This document shows, piece by piece, positions 41,159-54,537 of a DNA stretch of 64,000 bases (positions are counted from its first letter, which is position 1; every line of letters begins with the position of its first letter). Location: contig CP075493.1 of assembly GCA_021613535.1 (NCBI GenBank), positions 5,580,001-5,644,000 on the forward strand, read 5' to 3'. The notes under the pieces were generated by a model. The model was given only the letters and a program-made list of their open reading frames with translations. It made no database searches and was not told where the DNA came from. Source of the stretch: Adineta vaga (taxonomy: Eukaryota; Rotifera). Made by a program: the position numbers and the translations under genes.

Positions 41159-41751
41159 TTAGATTTTTCTTTTCTATTTTCTAGATAAGATTTACTATTC
41201 TTATTTCTCACATAGATATAAATGTCAAATATTTTTTTGGTTGCAGTCATTTTTGACCTGATTTTTAAATATCAAAAGATCATGTATGAAATATATATGA
41301 ATATGTTAGTAAAATTTTCCAAGATCTCCAATTCTTATTTTTAGGTCGTCAAACATATTTATCGTCATTATTTAAGTATCATGTTTGAAATATACTCTTA
41401 TATAGAATAGTACTCATCGTACATTATTTTCTCATTTAAGAATGTTTCCTTGCGAGCACTTATGGAAGAAACAAAATCAATCGTTTCGAAGGAGTGCTTG
41501 ATGTCTGCCTAAACATTTTTGCAAAACAATCTTTTTTTTTCTCTCTCTTATATTCTATTGACTTCTCCCTACGATTCGTTCTCAATAATATATCAAGAAC
41601 ATTTGAATTTATTTATTTACGGAACATTTCTTCGGTCTCCTCAAATAAAAAGGTCGTTGTTAATGTTTTTCATCACATGACCCGAGTGAATTTTGAATTT
41701 ATTTCTTAACAAAAACTAATTGCACTCGATAAGCAACGAAATAGAAAATTA
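41159..41751. other. Intergenic between convergent genes
   Basis: AT-rich 590 bp. It contains two related motifs, CATGTATGAAATATATATGAATA (from 41,281) and CATGTTTGAAATATACTCTTATA (from 41,380), about 100 bp apart, suggesting a small degenerate direct repeat. No gene recognised. Confidence 0.45.
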
Positions 41752-43433
41752 TCAAGCAATTCGCGTTCTACACGTGACAGCCAATGATGAATTTGTCTTT
41801 GATAGTGTTTGTCGAGTTTTTTTAAATAAATTAACTGCACATGCAAATGCACCACCTTGAAGAAATCGAACAAGTTTATCACCAGCTAATGCACCTAGCG
41901 CATACATATTTTCAAAATCAATACATTCATATGTATAAGGATTTATTTGTAGACCATGTTTACTTTTTGAAGTTATTGATTGAAGAAATGGATTCGTTAT
42001 CTCAGCACCTGTCAATCTTGCAACGAACGAGATCTCATATTCAGTAATTGATTGTGTTCGAACATTACGAATATGTACAGTACCATCTTCGGTTATTGAA
42101 ATAATTTCACTTTGTGCACAACATTGATAGGACCAATCGGATAACTAAATGATTTGAGAAATGAAACTTTCTTCTTCTCGACTTTTTTCTATTAGTAACT
42201 TACGGAAGATGTGGATAATTTAGTCAATTCTTTAATATGTTCGTATTCAGGATAGAGAGAAGAAGATAATTGATTAAATATAAGTTCATGATCGTCAATT
42301 GCACGACGAAAGACATGTAAAACAGGTATAGAATGTTGTTGACAAAGAAGAAGTACATCAAGAGCTGTTAATCCACATCCAATTATAAGTAATGGTTTAC
42401 TATTTTTCGATAATCGTTTTTCATGAACGAGAAGATTTTCAATACCGGATAAACATGTGTAAGTAAATGACTGACTTGCTTGTTCTCCAATAATTCCCAA
42501 TGGTATCGTCGTTTTTTGCGGAATACCAGTTGCTAGAACAACATATTTTGTATAGATAGTAAATGGAAGTTTAGTTGATTCTTCATAGCCTCGTATTTTC
42601 CATAATGATTCCGGTATACGAATTTCTCCACTAGAATCATCAAAGAATGGTTCATCAATAGGAGCACGTTCGATTAATGTGACTTCAAAACCATTTCGAA
42701 AATAATTCGTTAAACGATTTCGTTTTACATAATGAATATAATAAGAACGTACTTCATCATATGTCGCTCGTAAAGACAGATTTTCATTATCGATTGTTGA
42801 TGTATTTTCGTTATCTATTGCTAAACGTAAACGATGTGCTCGACGTTGTTGTCGAAATGTATTCATCGGATAATTGGGTAGTTCCATCCAATGAGCCATA
42901 CTTACTGTTTGTAATTGTTTCGATGATAAATTATTCCAAACACCACCAATTCCACCTCGACCTAGACAAGTATGATCGATGGCTAATGATGGATCGTGAC
43001 GCCATTTGATTTTCGATTGTAAATGTGCACCGAGATCAGCATCAGGATGTGTTAAATTATCAATCAGTAGGGAAACAGGATTTCGTGAACGACCTTCTAG
43101 ACCGTCGGATAGAAATTCCAAATCCTAAACAACAAGAAAATATGAAACAATCAAATGTATAGATTTTGTCGAATAAACCTGTTCGAAAAGAGAATTGTCT
43201 TTGACGTATTGTTCTAATTTCAGGTTCAAATAATCATTTGATACTGGACAACCATTCCAATAAGGTATATGTCCCGACAAAAGATAAGAAAGAACAATAG
43301 CAGATGGACCATTTCCTAAATGTATAACGAAAAGTTTTCATTCTTTTGAAGTTTTGATTATTCATTCATACATACCAATTACAACAACTTCTTTTCGTTC
43401 AGAATTCTGTTTTTCAACTGTGCTCATAGCCAT
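41752..43433 (-). CDS. OSGIN: OSGIN-family FAD-dependent monooxygenase-like protein
   Basis: Oxidative stress-induced growth inhibitor family, flavin-binding proteins related to monooxygenases; OSGIN1/2 are stress-responsive. Four exons on the minus strand. The N-terminal exon starts at MAMSTVEKQ and carries VVVIG/NGPSAIVLSYLLSGHIPYW, the dinucleotide-binding motif, with an intron after VVVIG. Then EFLSDGLEGRSRNPVSLLID, LGRGGIGGVWNNL, YVVLATGIPQKT, LLIIGCGLTALDVLLLC (second Rossmann motif), VFRRAIDDHELIFNQL and LYPEYEHI are all diagnostic. The last exon has GLQINPYTYECID and ALGALAGDKLVRFLQGGAFA, the family's C-terminal FAD-site motif. About 500 residues, matching family length. No frame breaks seen. 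Confidence 0.93.
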
Positions 43434-44504
43434 TAACTATTAGTTGTCACAGAGAACAATGAAAGTACTCTCAATTTTGTTTTGTGATAAGACGAAATAA
43501 AATATATAGATGAAAAATATGCTTTGTCATTCTCAAATATATATATATCCTCTTTTTTCTCTCTCGTTCTTTATTTTATATTGGCATTTAAGAGAAAATT
43601 GTTTTTCTTTCTGTTCTTTCTCTATTCTAGAGAAAAAAAAGGTCGCATTCGTTTGTCTTTCCTTTCTTTTTGTTTTACAAACAAGAAAATAACGAAAAAA
43701 GTATGCAAAGTTCAACTTCAATAGATCATTCGTGAATTGAAAATTATAGAATCTATAGTAAATAAATCCATAAATCTATATGATAAAAATATTTACTAAA
43801 ACAATGCAGCATATTCGTAATGTCTTTTGAGTAAAAATTTCATTTACGATTCACAAATCGATGAATCATTCAATTGAATGATGTTCGTTTTTTACTTCCT
43901 TGATGATAAAGCAAATTTAATAGTATCTGTCATATCTCAGGTTATAACAATCAAACTACGCAATAGATATTCAAGTCGCTATCATTATCTGTCAGGTCAA
44001 TGATAGATTATTGTTGAGATCAGATTCAGTCTGTTCGCTGTAAAACGATACTATTCCGATATTCATTCTGTTTTTGTATAATACGCCATTTACTCCATCT
44101 AGCTTGTACAAATTGCCATCGATAAGCTATGTAAAGAAAAACAGGACGACATTCCGTATACTCGAAATACAATGAGTACGCTGACAGATGACATGAAACA
44201 GTCTTTTCATTCATATACCATTCTGCCGTTATTGGCTGGAAGAAAACAAAAGCAATACAGTTTTTCAAATGTTCACACGTTTTATTCAACTGGATTTCGC
44301 GAGAAAAGAAAATGAAAAGGCAGAGAAATGTTGAAGAATTCTTCAGATGTGCACAAGGAAAAGAGGGAAAACGAGTTATATACAACTCTCTAAGCACACA
44401 TTTGAATATTGTAATCGAAGCGTAAAAAGATAAACTAGAAATACTGTTATCATTTCGATCACCGCAAATATAGACATATACACAAACAAGGAAAGATTTT
44501 CATT
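43434..44504. other. Intergenic, about 1.07 kb
   Basis: Lies between the OSGIN start and the 3' end of TBCEL, both on the minus strand. A less AT-rich block at 44,028-44,230 holds an open minus-strand frame preceded by a convincing acceptor (TTTTCTTCCAG). I could not connect it to any other exon or recognise it; it may be spliced 3' UTR of TBCEL, an orphan exon or chance. Confidence 0.45.
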
Positions 44505-47403
44505 TCACTCAGTTTTAATATTTGTACAAGCAGTTGCAGCAGCTAATAATAAATCATCATCGTCCTCATCATTCATATTCATTTGAATTGTTTTATCAAT
44601 GGACGGATAGATATCATCAAGTTCGATCGATGTTCGAATATCATTTGAATCTTTTTGTTGAGCTAATTTTTGTAATGAATCAAATGTAAATGGGGAAATT
44701 TCACCTGGTGGTGTTGTTTTATCATCATCAGATGATGTTGATGAATTGATTTGATTATTCTCAGTAGATTTCTTACGAGAACGAGTGTTATCAGCTAACA
44801 TTCAAAAGAAAAAGAAATTGTATAGATAGAAAATATTATCATTAGAATATTTTATACCTGTTCGTGTTGTATATTGTGGTTTAGGTGGATCTGGTTTCAG
44901 ATCAATATGAAATTGATCACCGTCATGAATGTTGTACCTAAATTAATTTGAATATATTAAGTATATTCATTTAGGAGAAATTAAACACGACGAAACGAAA
45001 TAAAACGCAATTTATTATTGATAAATTTGATGCAACTTAAGCTTCTCAAATTACATAGATAATATGAATGAATAAATGTTATTCTAGAGTGTTTCGGTCC
45101 AATTGAATGATAAGTAATCTTAGGTCGAAGTTCGATGTTGAAAAAGAAAATGTTACAAAAAATATTTGATAGATTACGAATTACCTTAGTACGAAATAAA
45201 TCAAAATTTTCGATAACATTTGAGGAAAAAGCTTTAAGTTTTATTCTGAATCTTTTTTCGTGTATACTACTCGAAGTTCAAAGATAGCTATCATATTCTC
45301 AATAGTAATAGACTATGAATGAATAGTTCTACAGGAATGATTATTTTACAGTATTAATGATCGGATATAAATTTTTATAACAGGTTCTACAAGCATTAAG
45401 ATGTCTGATCTGAAGACATGTCTATATCTCATTATTATCTGAGAAAAAACGCACTTCTGTAACATCTGCTATGTGTCTCTGGTGACCGATTATGCAATTC
45501 CCGATAGTTGCTCAGTATCATTGATTATTGAAGAAAAAAATAATAATCGTTTCTATATATTCTACGACTACATACGTATGTAATAATCTTTGTGGATATC
45601 GAAGTTCTTCAGGTCCACATACACCCATATTGAAAGCTACATCATCCACATAAAAAACTCGTATACGTGTTAATGGTAAATGAAAAAGTTCGTGAAGATA
45701 TTTTTTAAATTGTTGAACAGTTTGTCGAACATCAATTTCTTTATCATAAGTTATTTGATTATAAGCCAAACGGACATTTGTTATATAAGGTGCACGAATT
45801 TTAATATCAACTAAAGGTTTAAGATTACCATGTTTTTCTGTTAGTTCAAAGTATCTAAAAATTACACACTTTTAATTCATTAAGAAAATAAAACAATTTA
45901 TCTTTCTTGTTGTATTACTACCGTTGGGGTTTATTTTCATGTTGTGAATAATAACGAATAAATCGTCGTTCACTTGTTTCTCTTTCAGTTGCTGTAATAT
46001 CACTTCCATTTAATTTCGTTAATTTTTTCATATAACCAAGTAAGAGAAAAAATCGTTCCTCTTTTTGATAAGGCTAAAATGAAAATTCTTTTATATTTAT
46101 ATATATATGTATATATGCCATAGATAGCAAACTTTTAATAATGGTGCAACATGAATTCGTAAAGCATGTAAACAAGGTAATTTCGTTAATGCAATGATAT
46201 CTTCCCAATCCGATATTTGCACTTGATCAACACTGAGTGTACGTAAATATGGTAAACAGATCGTCACATCATCATCCGAACGAAAACTTGTTAGAGGATT
46301 ATTACTTGCAATTATAGTTTCTACACGTGGAAATAAATGACCCAGACGACATAGTGATTGCCATTCGGTTAAGTTATTATTCGATATATAAACACGTTTG
46401 AGATGTTCATGTTGAAAATTATAGTCTGATGATATTGTTGTGTAATCGTTCGAACAGATTTGAAGTTCTTCCAAACTAAAGAAAAAACAAGTTGAAATTG
46501 TTGAGTCGAAATTATTCATTAGATAGATATAGCAACGTATTTTTACGAATTCAATCAGTTCGTACTACGAAAAAATATGTTAATTACTTTAAATTTTTTC
46601 ATATGGAAAGCCATCAGTATTTTACGGTACAATAAATATGTAATTATGCTGTCTTCTGTTTTCGAAAAAATTAAAATAATATAGAGAATGGATTTCTGGA
46701 TGAATCATACTGAATCATCATTGTTTTGTGAATTAAAAAAGAAAATTATTATTCCTTTTCTATTTATAATCAGGAATAATTTTGAAGATTTCATAGTCCT
46801 AAACTTACTTAGGTGTTTTCTTAAGTAATTCCACTATCATTTCAAGACCAATATGGCTTCCGTTAAGACATAAAGTATTGAGATTAGGCCACTGTAATTC
46901 AGTTGGTAATCGATGAGGATCAGTGGGAAACGGATTGAAACTAAGATTGATTGTTTTGACATGAGGTAACGATGAAAGAAGTAATGATATCTAAATAATC
47001 ATCTATGAAAATAAGAAGCATAAAAAAATAATAAACATACTTCATGCCAATCAGAAAATGCATTGGACGAAATATCGACGAGTTCAACTTGAGAACACGA
47101 CATTGCCACAGCACGAGGATCTGACATGAGATATACGTTCGTCTGTTAGAACAACAGTTGACGCAGTAAGAACTAAACCTGATTCTAATTGTAAAAACAA
47201 AAAAACAACGAACAAAAAATGATCGAATAGTAATTTAAGTGTTTGTTTATTTGTTTACTATTACCTGTTTTTTTCGGTGATGAGCCAACAAAAAATACGA
47301 TATCACAATCATTTTTGAGATCATCAAATGTTGAATCAAAATCACAATAACGTTCGTAAAGAGCATCGGAAAACGATCGCCCAAATATTTCAGTAACAGC
47401 CAT
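44505..47403 (-). CDS. TBCEL: TBCEL (tubulin folding cofactor E-like), LRR-ubiquitin-like protein with acidic tail
   Basis: TBCEL is a tubulin-binding regulator that destabilises tubulin; it resembles cofactor E but lacks the CAP-Gly domain, and none is present here. Minus strand, about nine exons. MAVTEIFGRSFSDALYERY starts the protein, followed by leucine-rich repeats (VELVDISSNAFSDWHEIS, TINLSFNPFPTDP, LKRVYISNNNLTEWQSL, VETIIASNNPLTSF, LHALRIHVAPLLKPYQKEER). The LRR-cap is MKKLTKLNGSDITATERE and SERRFIRYY. The ubiquitin-like domain follows (KIRAPYITNVRLAYNQITYD, VQQFKKYLHELFHLPLTRIR, YNIHDGDQFHIDL). An extra C-terminal tail of about 110 residues, acidic and S/D-rich (NMNDEDDDDLLLAAA), follows the Ubl, where family members normally end. 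One intron (about 44,940-45,580) is about 640 nt, far longer than its neighbours. Confidence 0.92.
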
Positions 47404-49743
47404 GATGATCTAGAAAGAAAAACGAAGAGATTTTTTGTCTTGTTATGTCGTTGATGTTTCTGGCCTTGTTGTTCTCATTTATGCACACGCGTTCGTTCTA
47501 TTATCCGCTTTCCAATAACAGAGTAAGTCGAAGAAAAAAAATACGACAAGGTCGTTTTTTTTCTCGTTCTCCTTCATTCCTACACATCAATCATCGTGTA
47601 TGCTATGACGCATGACATTGTCAGCTGACTTGCTACTCGTGTTAAGAATACTGACCGCAGAATATTACGGAAGATTTAGCACGTCGAATGTATGGAGAGT
47701 TAATTATTACGTACGAATAACAAAAAAAAAGAAACGGATAGATAAGAAATGGTCTGAAGTCACATCTATATATATACAATATGAGATCAAATAAAAAATT
47801 CATCATCGACGACAGAGAAAAAGAAAAAAGCTTGTTCAATGACTCAGTTCTCTTCGTCATCATTTCTTCATATATTTAACCCTCTACAAAGCTCACCCCT
47901 ATACCGGCTGTCCGTTCTTTTTCTTTCTCTCATTCTTCTGTCACTCACTTACATACTTAGACGATCGAGCAACTAAGTAAGTTGTGCAATCCCATTTTTT
48001 TCTTCTCTTTTACCCTGAACATACAAACATACATGCACGATGTATAATACTTTCTTTCTTTTTGCTACACATTCATTCCTACAAGCAAGTAAGTAATCCA
48101 TCTATCCATCGACAAGATCATGTACACAAGACAAAAAAAATAACAGTAGCTACATCGAACATAACTCTGAGAATGTTTTTCACACTATTCAACTAGATAT
48201 CTATTTTCCATCGATCTACAATAGATTAGATTGGACAAGATAAACTCTCTATTCATGACAAAACAACAAGTTCAAAAGGATAAGGTTTCATAACAAAATG
48301 ACTAATAATGTAGTATGGAAATTAAAGTATGACGATGATGAGTCATTCATCTATTTATCGACTGTGATGAAATATATATTTATTAGATGGACATGTTTCT
48401 ATAGCAGTTGAATCATATGTGGAAGTATGTACTGTAACGATTTCTGATGTTTCCATACTAAAGAAATAGTAAAAAAATAAAATTTATTTTGAAAATATTA
48501 TAAAAAATATCTGACTAGACTTGCCAAAGTCATATGAATACCTAATGTATTCATTAATTGAGGCTCATGGGTGAACGGTATTAAGAAAGCCGATCAATAA
48601 AACAAAAACAAAAATCAAGGAGAATCATACATACATCGAACACGTACATAATCAATTAGCATGGTACTACATACAGAAGGTGCTAAACATCTATCTTAAT
48701 TGATCAGATTTTTCAAGCATTTGTTTGAATCGTCTATAACTTGCAATTTTTCTAGTATTTGCTTGTTAAACGATACCGTGTTCTTCGGTGTTTGATATTG
48801 TTACTGTTTGATTCATTTGTACAAGATATGCATCATTGCAAACAGTCTCCAGTTGTTAGTATAGGGACTTCCGATTGATTTATGAGAAAACATGAACAGT
48901 AGAGACTGCGAAATATAAAAAGAAAAGTCAACGACTAGAAAGAATTTCAATGATGTTTATTTTTCTTACACAATACAATGCAGAGAATGTTACATTCCAT
49001 GTCTAATAAAGAACATAAGCTTCAGCAGTTGTAAGCAGTACTAATATGATAGCAACCGTAGTACGTCGATCTTGTACCGGTCAATTGGTCTTATTCAGCC
49101 TAGTTAATTCAATAATTGATGCTTGTTATCAACTGGCTTGAGAGTTTTCAATTTTACTACAATTATCACTGATTGTATAGATTCATTGTAGAGATATGCG
49201 AAATAATAGATGATTTAATGTAATAAATTTAACGACGATGTATAAATGAAAATGGTTCTGTAAAAAACAAATGTCATCTTTTCTGTTTATAGACATGAAT
49301 CTTATGAAATTAAGATATACATCATCATTTTTTACTCACAAGTTATGTTGATGTCAATATTTATCATCTCTACATGATGTTTTTCTCTAAATAAGACAGC
49401 TCATATAAGCTTGTCGATAAAAAATGATTGTAATTATATCATACACAGTTGGGCTTTGATTTCATCAAAATTGAACTAATTACTATGCGATGAAATTATC
49501 TCTAACTAAACTAATCACATCAGCAGAGAGAATTCCATCATTTGATTATAACACACAATTACAAACAAGCTTTACCTAACCTAAATCGATTTTTTTGATC
49601 CTAAATCATTCGATTAATGGTTGTACGAAATGACAAAAGACTAAGGAGGTTTTCAAACAACTACTATGGCAGAATATTTAACCAATTGAAACGGATGAAA
49701 AAACGTTTTTTTTCGGTTACCACATTATTAACATTTATTAAAC
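47404..49743. other. Gene-free divergent intergenic region, about 2.3 kb
   Basis: This is the longest gene-free stretch outside the rDNA flank, between TBCEL (minus) and ISOC2 (plus). I see no ORF with splice-linked continuation, no tRNA-like cloverleaf and no repeat array. Some T/C-rich tracts (47,910-48,110) lie near the TBCEL side. It may hold promoters for both genes, a non-coding RNA or nothing. Confidence 0.5.
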
Positions 49744-50632
49744 ATGGCTCAACGTACGATAACACCTCTTTCAAGGCAAACATCAATCCTTTTACTATGT
49801 GATATGCAAGAAAAATTTCGTCCAACAATTAAATATTTTCCTCAAATTGTTGAAACGTCGAATAAATTATTACAAGCTTGTAAAATTCTTGGTGTACCAT
49901 TTGTGGTTACCGAACAATATCCAAAAGGTAATTCTTTGTAATAAAAAACTGTTATTGATTTCTTCGTATCTATAGGTCTTGGACGAACCGTACCGGAATT
50001 AGACATTGGTGATGTTAAACCATTTGAAAAAACGCTTTTTTCAATGTGTACACCAGAAGTCATTTCCTATATAAAAGAACAAGTGAAAGGTACATTTTAT
50101 CTAATAAATGATATAAAAAATATCGTTACAGAGGATCTAACAGTTTATTCAAACTGTTCTCAGATAAGATTTGTTAATCATTGTATTATTCGATGAATGA
50201 ATTATACTTTCATGAATGTTGTATTTTAATGATCATAAACTTTTTTCCTAATGTAGATTTCAATACTGCTATCATCTGTGGTATTGAAGCTCATGCATGT
50301 GTTTTACAAACAACAATTGATCTTCTTGCAAAAGGCTATCGTGTTTATATTGTTGTCGATGCTGTTTCATCTCGATCGTTGACTGATAGGTATAGTTATT
50401 TTGAAATGATTATAAAATAATGCCTTGAAATTCATGATGATTATTTAGAATGTATGCATTTGAGCATATGCGTCAAGCTGGTGCGTTTTTAACAACATTT
50501 GAATCGATCATTCTTCAAATGACGCAAGATGCAAATCATCCAAATTTCAAACAAATTCAACAATTAATCAAAACATCGGCAGCTGATACAGGACTTCTTG
50601 CTTTACAGAACATTCCAAATGCATCTCTATAA
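49744..50632 (+). CDS. ISOC2: Isochorismatase-domain protein (ISOC2-type)
   Basis: Cysteine-hydrolase-fold protein of the isochorismatase superfamily; the physiological substrate in animals is uncertain. Four exons, about 200 residues, the size of ISOC2. Key segments are LLLCDMQEKFRPTIKYFPQI (catalytic Asp), PFVVTEQYPKGLGRTVPEL, KPFEKTLFSM (catalytic Lys), ICGIEAHACVLQTTIDLL (catalytic Cys in HACV), YIVVDAVSSRSLTDR and MRQAGAFLTTFESIILQM, all closely matching human ISOC2. The Asp-Lys-Cys triad is intact, so it should be active. The start is the ATG after AACATTTATTAAAC; there is no clear targeting signal. Confidence 0.94.
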
Positions 50633-51089
50633 AACCTAAATATATATATGTATCTTTTTTTTATTTATTAAATAAAATTTTCTTGATATACTCAATCAAA
50701 CAATTGTACATATAAAGATAAAACAGTGACATCTCTAATACATCAGAAGACGTTTACAAATCCTATTCGAGTTCTTATCACTTTTTTTCTCACTGCCCAT
50801 CTTATCTTATCATCTCTTAGCAATACGAAAGATTTATTTTTCAACATACTTTACTCATTTGTTTGCAAAATATCCATTCATTCTTTCATTTTCAGCTATC
50901 TAAATGCATAAAAAGACATTAGTAATCGACTATATTGTTATCATCTCGGGGTCAATGTTGTTCTTTTTCTTGCTACATATATATTCTATTCTAAGACATA
51001 CTCTTTCCGTTCATTTGTCGTACGATTCATCGATACAAACGATATACAGACATATCTACATTTTCAGTTGTATATTCTTCATTTTTTAG
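50633..51089. other. Intergenic spacer ending in a splice acceptor
   Basis: AT-rich 457 bp between ISOC2 and EHD on the same strand. AATAAA occurs at about 50,670. It ends with TTCATTTTTTAG directly abutting the EHD ATG, compatible with a spliced-leader acceptor or a 5'-UTR intron. No gene recognised. Confidence 0.5.
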
Positions 51090-53315
51090 ATGCCTTTCTG
51101 GAGAAAAGATCAAGCTAATAAAGAAGTATACACAAATGTTATCCAAGGTTTACGACAAATCTATTCAACGAAATTATTACCCCTTGAAGAAGCATATCGA
51201 TTTCATGAATTTCATTCCTCACAATTGGAAGATAGCGATTTTTCAGCCAAACCAATGGTACTACTTGTCGGACAATATTCAGTTGGTAAAACATCATTTA
51301 TTCGATATTTATTAAATGTAAAAGATGTTCTTTTGTAATTTTATAATTCATTCTTGATTATTTTCTAGGAAGATTTTCCTGGCATTCGAATTGGGCCAGG
51401 TAATGATAATGATCAATAGTATTTCATAAATATGATTTTTCTTTCTATAGAACCAACAACGGATTCATTTATTTCCATTATGTACAATGAACATGCAGGT
51501 GTTGTACCAGGCAATGCTTTAGTTGTCGATCCATCAAAACCTTTTCGACCATTATCAAAATTTGGCAATGCTTTTCTAAATCGTTTTGTTTGTTCACAAT
51601 TACGAAATGATATTTTAGAAACAATTACATTTGTTGATACACCAGGTATCTTAGCTGGTGAAAAACAACGTGTTGATCGTGGTTATGAATTTAGTCATGT
51701 ACTTGAATGGTTTGCTGATCGTTGTGATCGAATTTTATTGTTATTCGATGTATCATCATTGGATATATCAGATGAATTGAAACGAGCTATTGAAGTTTTG
51801 AGAAGAAATGATGATAAAATACGTATTGTTTTAAATAAAGCAGATACTGTCGATCAACAAGCATTAATGCGTGTCTATGGTGCGTTAATGTGGTCATTAG
51901 GAAAAGTTCTGGGTACACCAGAAGTTTGTCGTGTTTATGTTGGATCATTTTGGTCAAAACCTTTACAATTTGATACTAATCGTCGTTTATTTGAATTAGA
52001 AGCGAAAGATTTATTTGGTGATTTAGGTGAGGAAAAACACAACGAATTCGATTGTATTGATTTTCAATTGATTAATTTTAGAATCTTTACCAAGAACAGC
52101 AACACTTCGGAAATTAAATGACTTAATCAAACGTGCACGATTAGCTCGAGTAAAAATTTTAGTTATTTCCAAAATAACAAAATATAGTGTCGATTATTGT
52201 AGGTACATGCATTGATTATTAGTGAATTAAAAGAAAATATGCCAAGTGTATTTGGTAAAGATACAAAACGTCGAGAATTGCTCAATGTAATATTTTGTGT
52301 CTTGAATTATTTTATCAATGAAATATCTTTTTCTTTTTCAAAGAATTTACATATAATTTATGAAAAAATTGAACGTGAACAAAATATTCCATTGGGTGAT
52401 TTTCCAAAATTAGAACGTATGCAAGATATTTTACGTAATATGGTTTGTTATTGAAGAATATATTCTCGAAAAAGAAAAAAAAGTTCTCATTCCATTTCAT
52501 CATTTAGGATTTTACAAAATTTAAGCCACTCGATCGAAAACTACTTGATCGAGTCGATAAAATGCTTGCCGAAGATGTACCAAAATTAATGAGTATGTTA
52601 CCACGAGAAGAACTTGCCTATTTTAATTCGAATTCTCAAAATGAAAGTGGAAATATGCCACAAACAAATACAATCTTTCATGATCAACTATCAACACCAT
52701 TTGAAATTGATGGTGTCGAAGGTATTAATGCTGGTGTGGGAGAATATGAATGGATTGTTGAACGTTCAAGACATGAATATGATCAAACATTTGCTAGATT
52801 ATCACCACAAAATGGTAAAATTAGTGGTGCCGTCGCTAAACAAGAAATGATCAAATCAAAACTAGTATGATTGATTGATTGAAATAAAACAAATGACAAA
52901 AATTCTTTTTCATTGCTTTTCTTCTCTAGCCAAACAATGTTCTTGGACGTATATGGAAATTAAGTGATGTTGATAAAGATGGCATGCTTGATATGGATGA
53001 ATGGGCTTTATCTCAACATCTTAGTATGTACTTAAACTTCTTTGAAAGAAAAATTTAATTGAGAATATGTCAAAGTTGAACATGCATACTACTAATTTAT
53101 CTTTATCCTCATGTCAATTGTCAAAAACAGATGTGTACTTCTTTATTTTAGTTAAAATCAAAGTAGAAGGTCATGAATTACCAAATGTACTACCTGATCA
53201 TCTCATGCCACCAAGTAAACGTCATTTAGCTAATAATACTAATAATAATGCTACCAATAATGGAATATATCCTACAATCAATAACAATTACAGCAGTGGA
53301 GGTGATTACAAGTGA
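51090..53315 (+). CDS. EHD1: EHD-family dynamin-like ATPase (EH-domain protein)
   Basis: EHD proteins bind ATP, oligomerise on membranes and drive endocytic recycling and membrane tubulation. Eight or so exons, about 550 residues. The start [20 protein letters not shown] is followed by a P-loop [17 protein letters not shown] (intron right after), [20 protein letters not shown] (switch I), [15 protein letters not shown] (DTPG switch II) and VLNKADTVD (NKAD). [16 protein letters not shown] and VGSFWSKPL are near-invariant in EHDs. A helical region ([20 protein letters not shown]) follows, then the C-terminal EH domain with [20 protein letters not shown], and an EF-hand loop [13 protein letters not shown]. 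The last ~30 residues are N/T-rich, replacing the basic vertebrate tail. Which of EHD1-4 is orthologous cannot be told; invertebrates usually have one. Confidence 0.95.
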
Positions 53316-54010
53316 ATTCTTCTTCGTACAAACGAATAATTTTCATTGATTATCATGTTTTTCTTTATTTCTTTTTTACGTTGTAATTCAAACTTTGTAT
53401 TTATTTTATACTTATATCAAAATAATAAAATCAACACGCACTTTATATTATATATATCGACAGATGTGTTTCAATCAATAGGTGAATATTAGGGAAGGAT
53501 GACAACATTTATTCAATATATCTTTCATTAAAAAAAGTCATTTTAATCTTATCATATTTCAACAAACTTAACTAAATGTTATATTTAAAGTTATTTCCGG
53601 TAAAATATTTGTGCATTAGAAGAAAGAAAATGAGCGCGAGACACAGAGAGAGAGAGAGATAATAACTGACAGGATATACGCATGTTACATATGTTCATAG
53701 TTTTGAATCGCAAGAGAAAAAAAAAGTTGATGGTGATAAGAATGTTTCCTGATATTCTCATACATTATGAGATATTATTAACAACTATAGACAGACGAAT
53801 GTATTTGTTCAATAATTTGAACAATAAATAGACAGATTTCATTTCTCTCGTTTTCTCTCAAACTTTTTTTCTCTCATTTAATTTACTAAGAAAAAATCTT
53901 TTCTCTTTTTCTTCTTCCACTTTTCACCGGCATTTTAACATAGACTAATCATCCATTGCTCTCTCTTTCTCTTGTTTTAACTGTTGAGTATGTGTCTCTG
54001 CTTTGTCGAT

Positions 54011-54059
54011 ATACTCTCTCTCTCTCTCTCTTCTTTACACACACACACACACACACACA
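54011..54059. repeat. Compound (TC)n-(AC)n microsatellite
   Basis: About nine CT/TC units followed after a short gap by about twelve AC units; directly visible. Such loci are typically length-polymorphic. Confidence 0.95.
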
Positions 54060-54515
54060 TTTTTTTAAGTTATATAGAGAAACGAGAGAAAGAAAAAAAC
54101 TGAGAATTATATACGAGATAGAATGAATGTTAGATTCATTCAGCAAAAAGCATCGAAATGGAGCAGATGTAATTAATCGACTACTAGAAAAGACAAAAGA
54201 AAGAGTAAGTTGTTTTTTCTTCATAAGTTCAACATAATTTTCTATTAAATCTTATTACTTTACATTATGAGTTAGATAAGAATGTAGAAGAAAGTTCAGT
54301 ATAAGGATTAGACATATAAAAGAAGTAGAAGCTGAGGAAAGAAAAGTGAAACGCCTGCTAGTCGTTGCATACAAAAAAGAAAGGGAAAAATTGTGTCGAA
54401 GAAAAGAAAAGAAGAGGAAAAAAGTCGAAGACGAGTGTTGATGATGAACTTTATTCCGTGTGTTTCATTGTTTTAAAAATGTCGGTTAGAAACAAACGAT
54501 ACTTAGAAGAAAAAA

Positions 54516-54537
54516 AGAAGAAGAAGAAGAAGAAGTT
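54516..54537 (+). repeat. (GAA)n microsatellite
   Basis: About seven GAA/AGA units in an A/G-rich stretch between EHD and the ZC2HC1-like gene. Confidence 0.9.

Noticed and set aside
53949-54224. 91-codon ORF with a CVCVCV run
   Set aside because: It is the translation of the (AC)n and (TC)n microsatellites.
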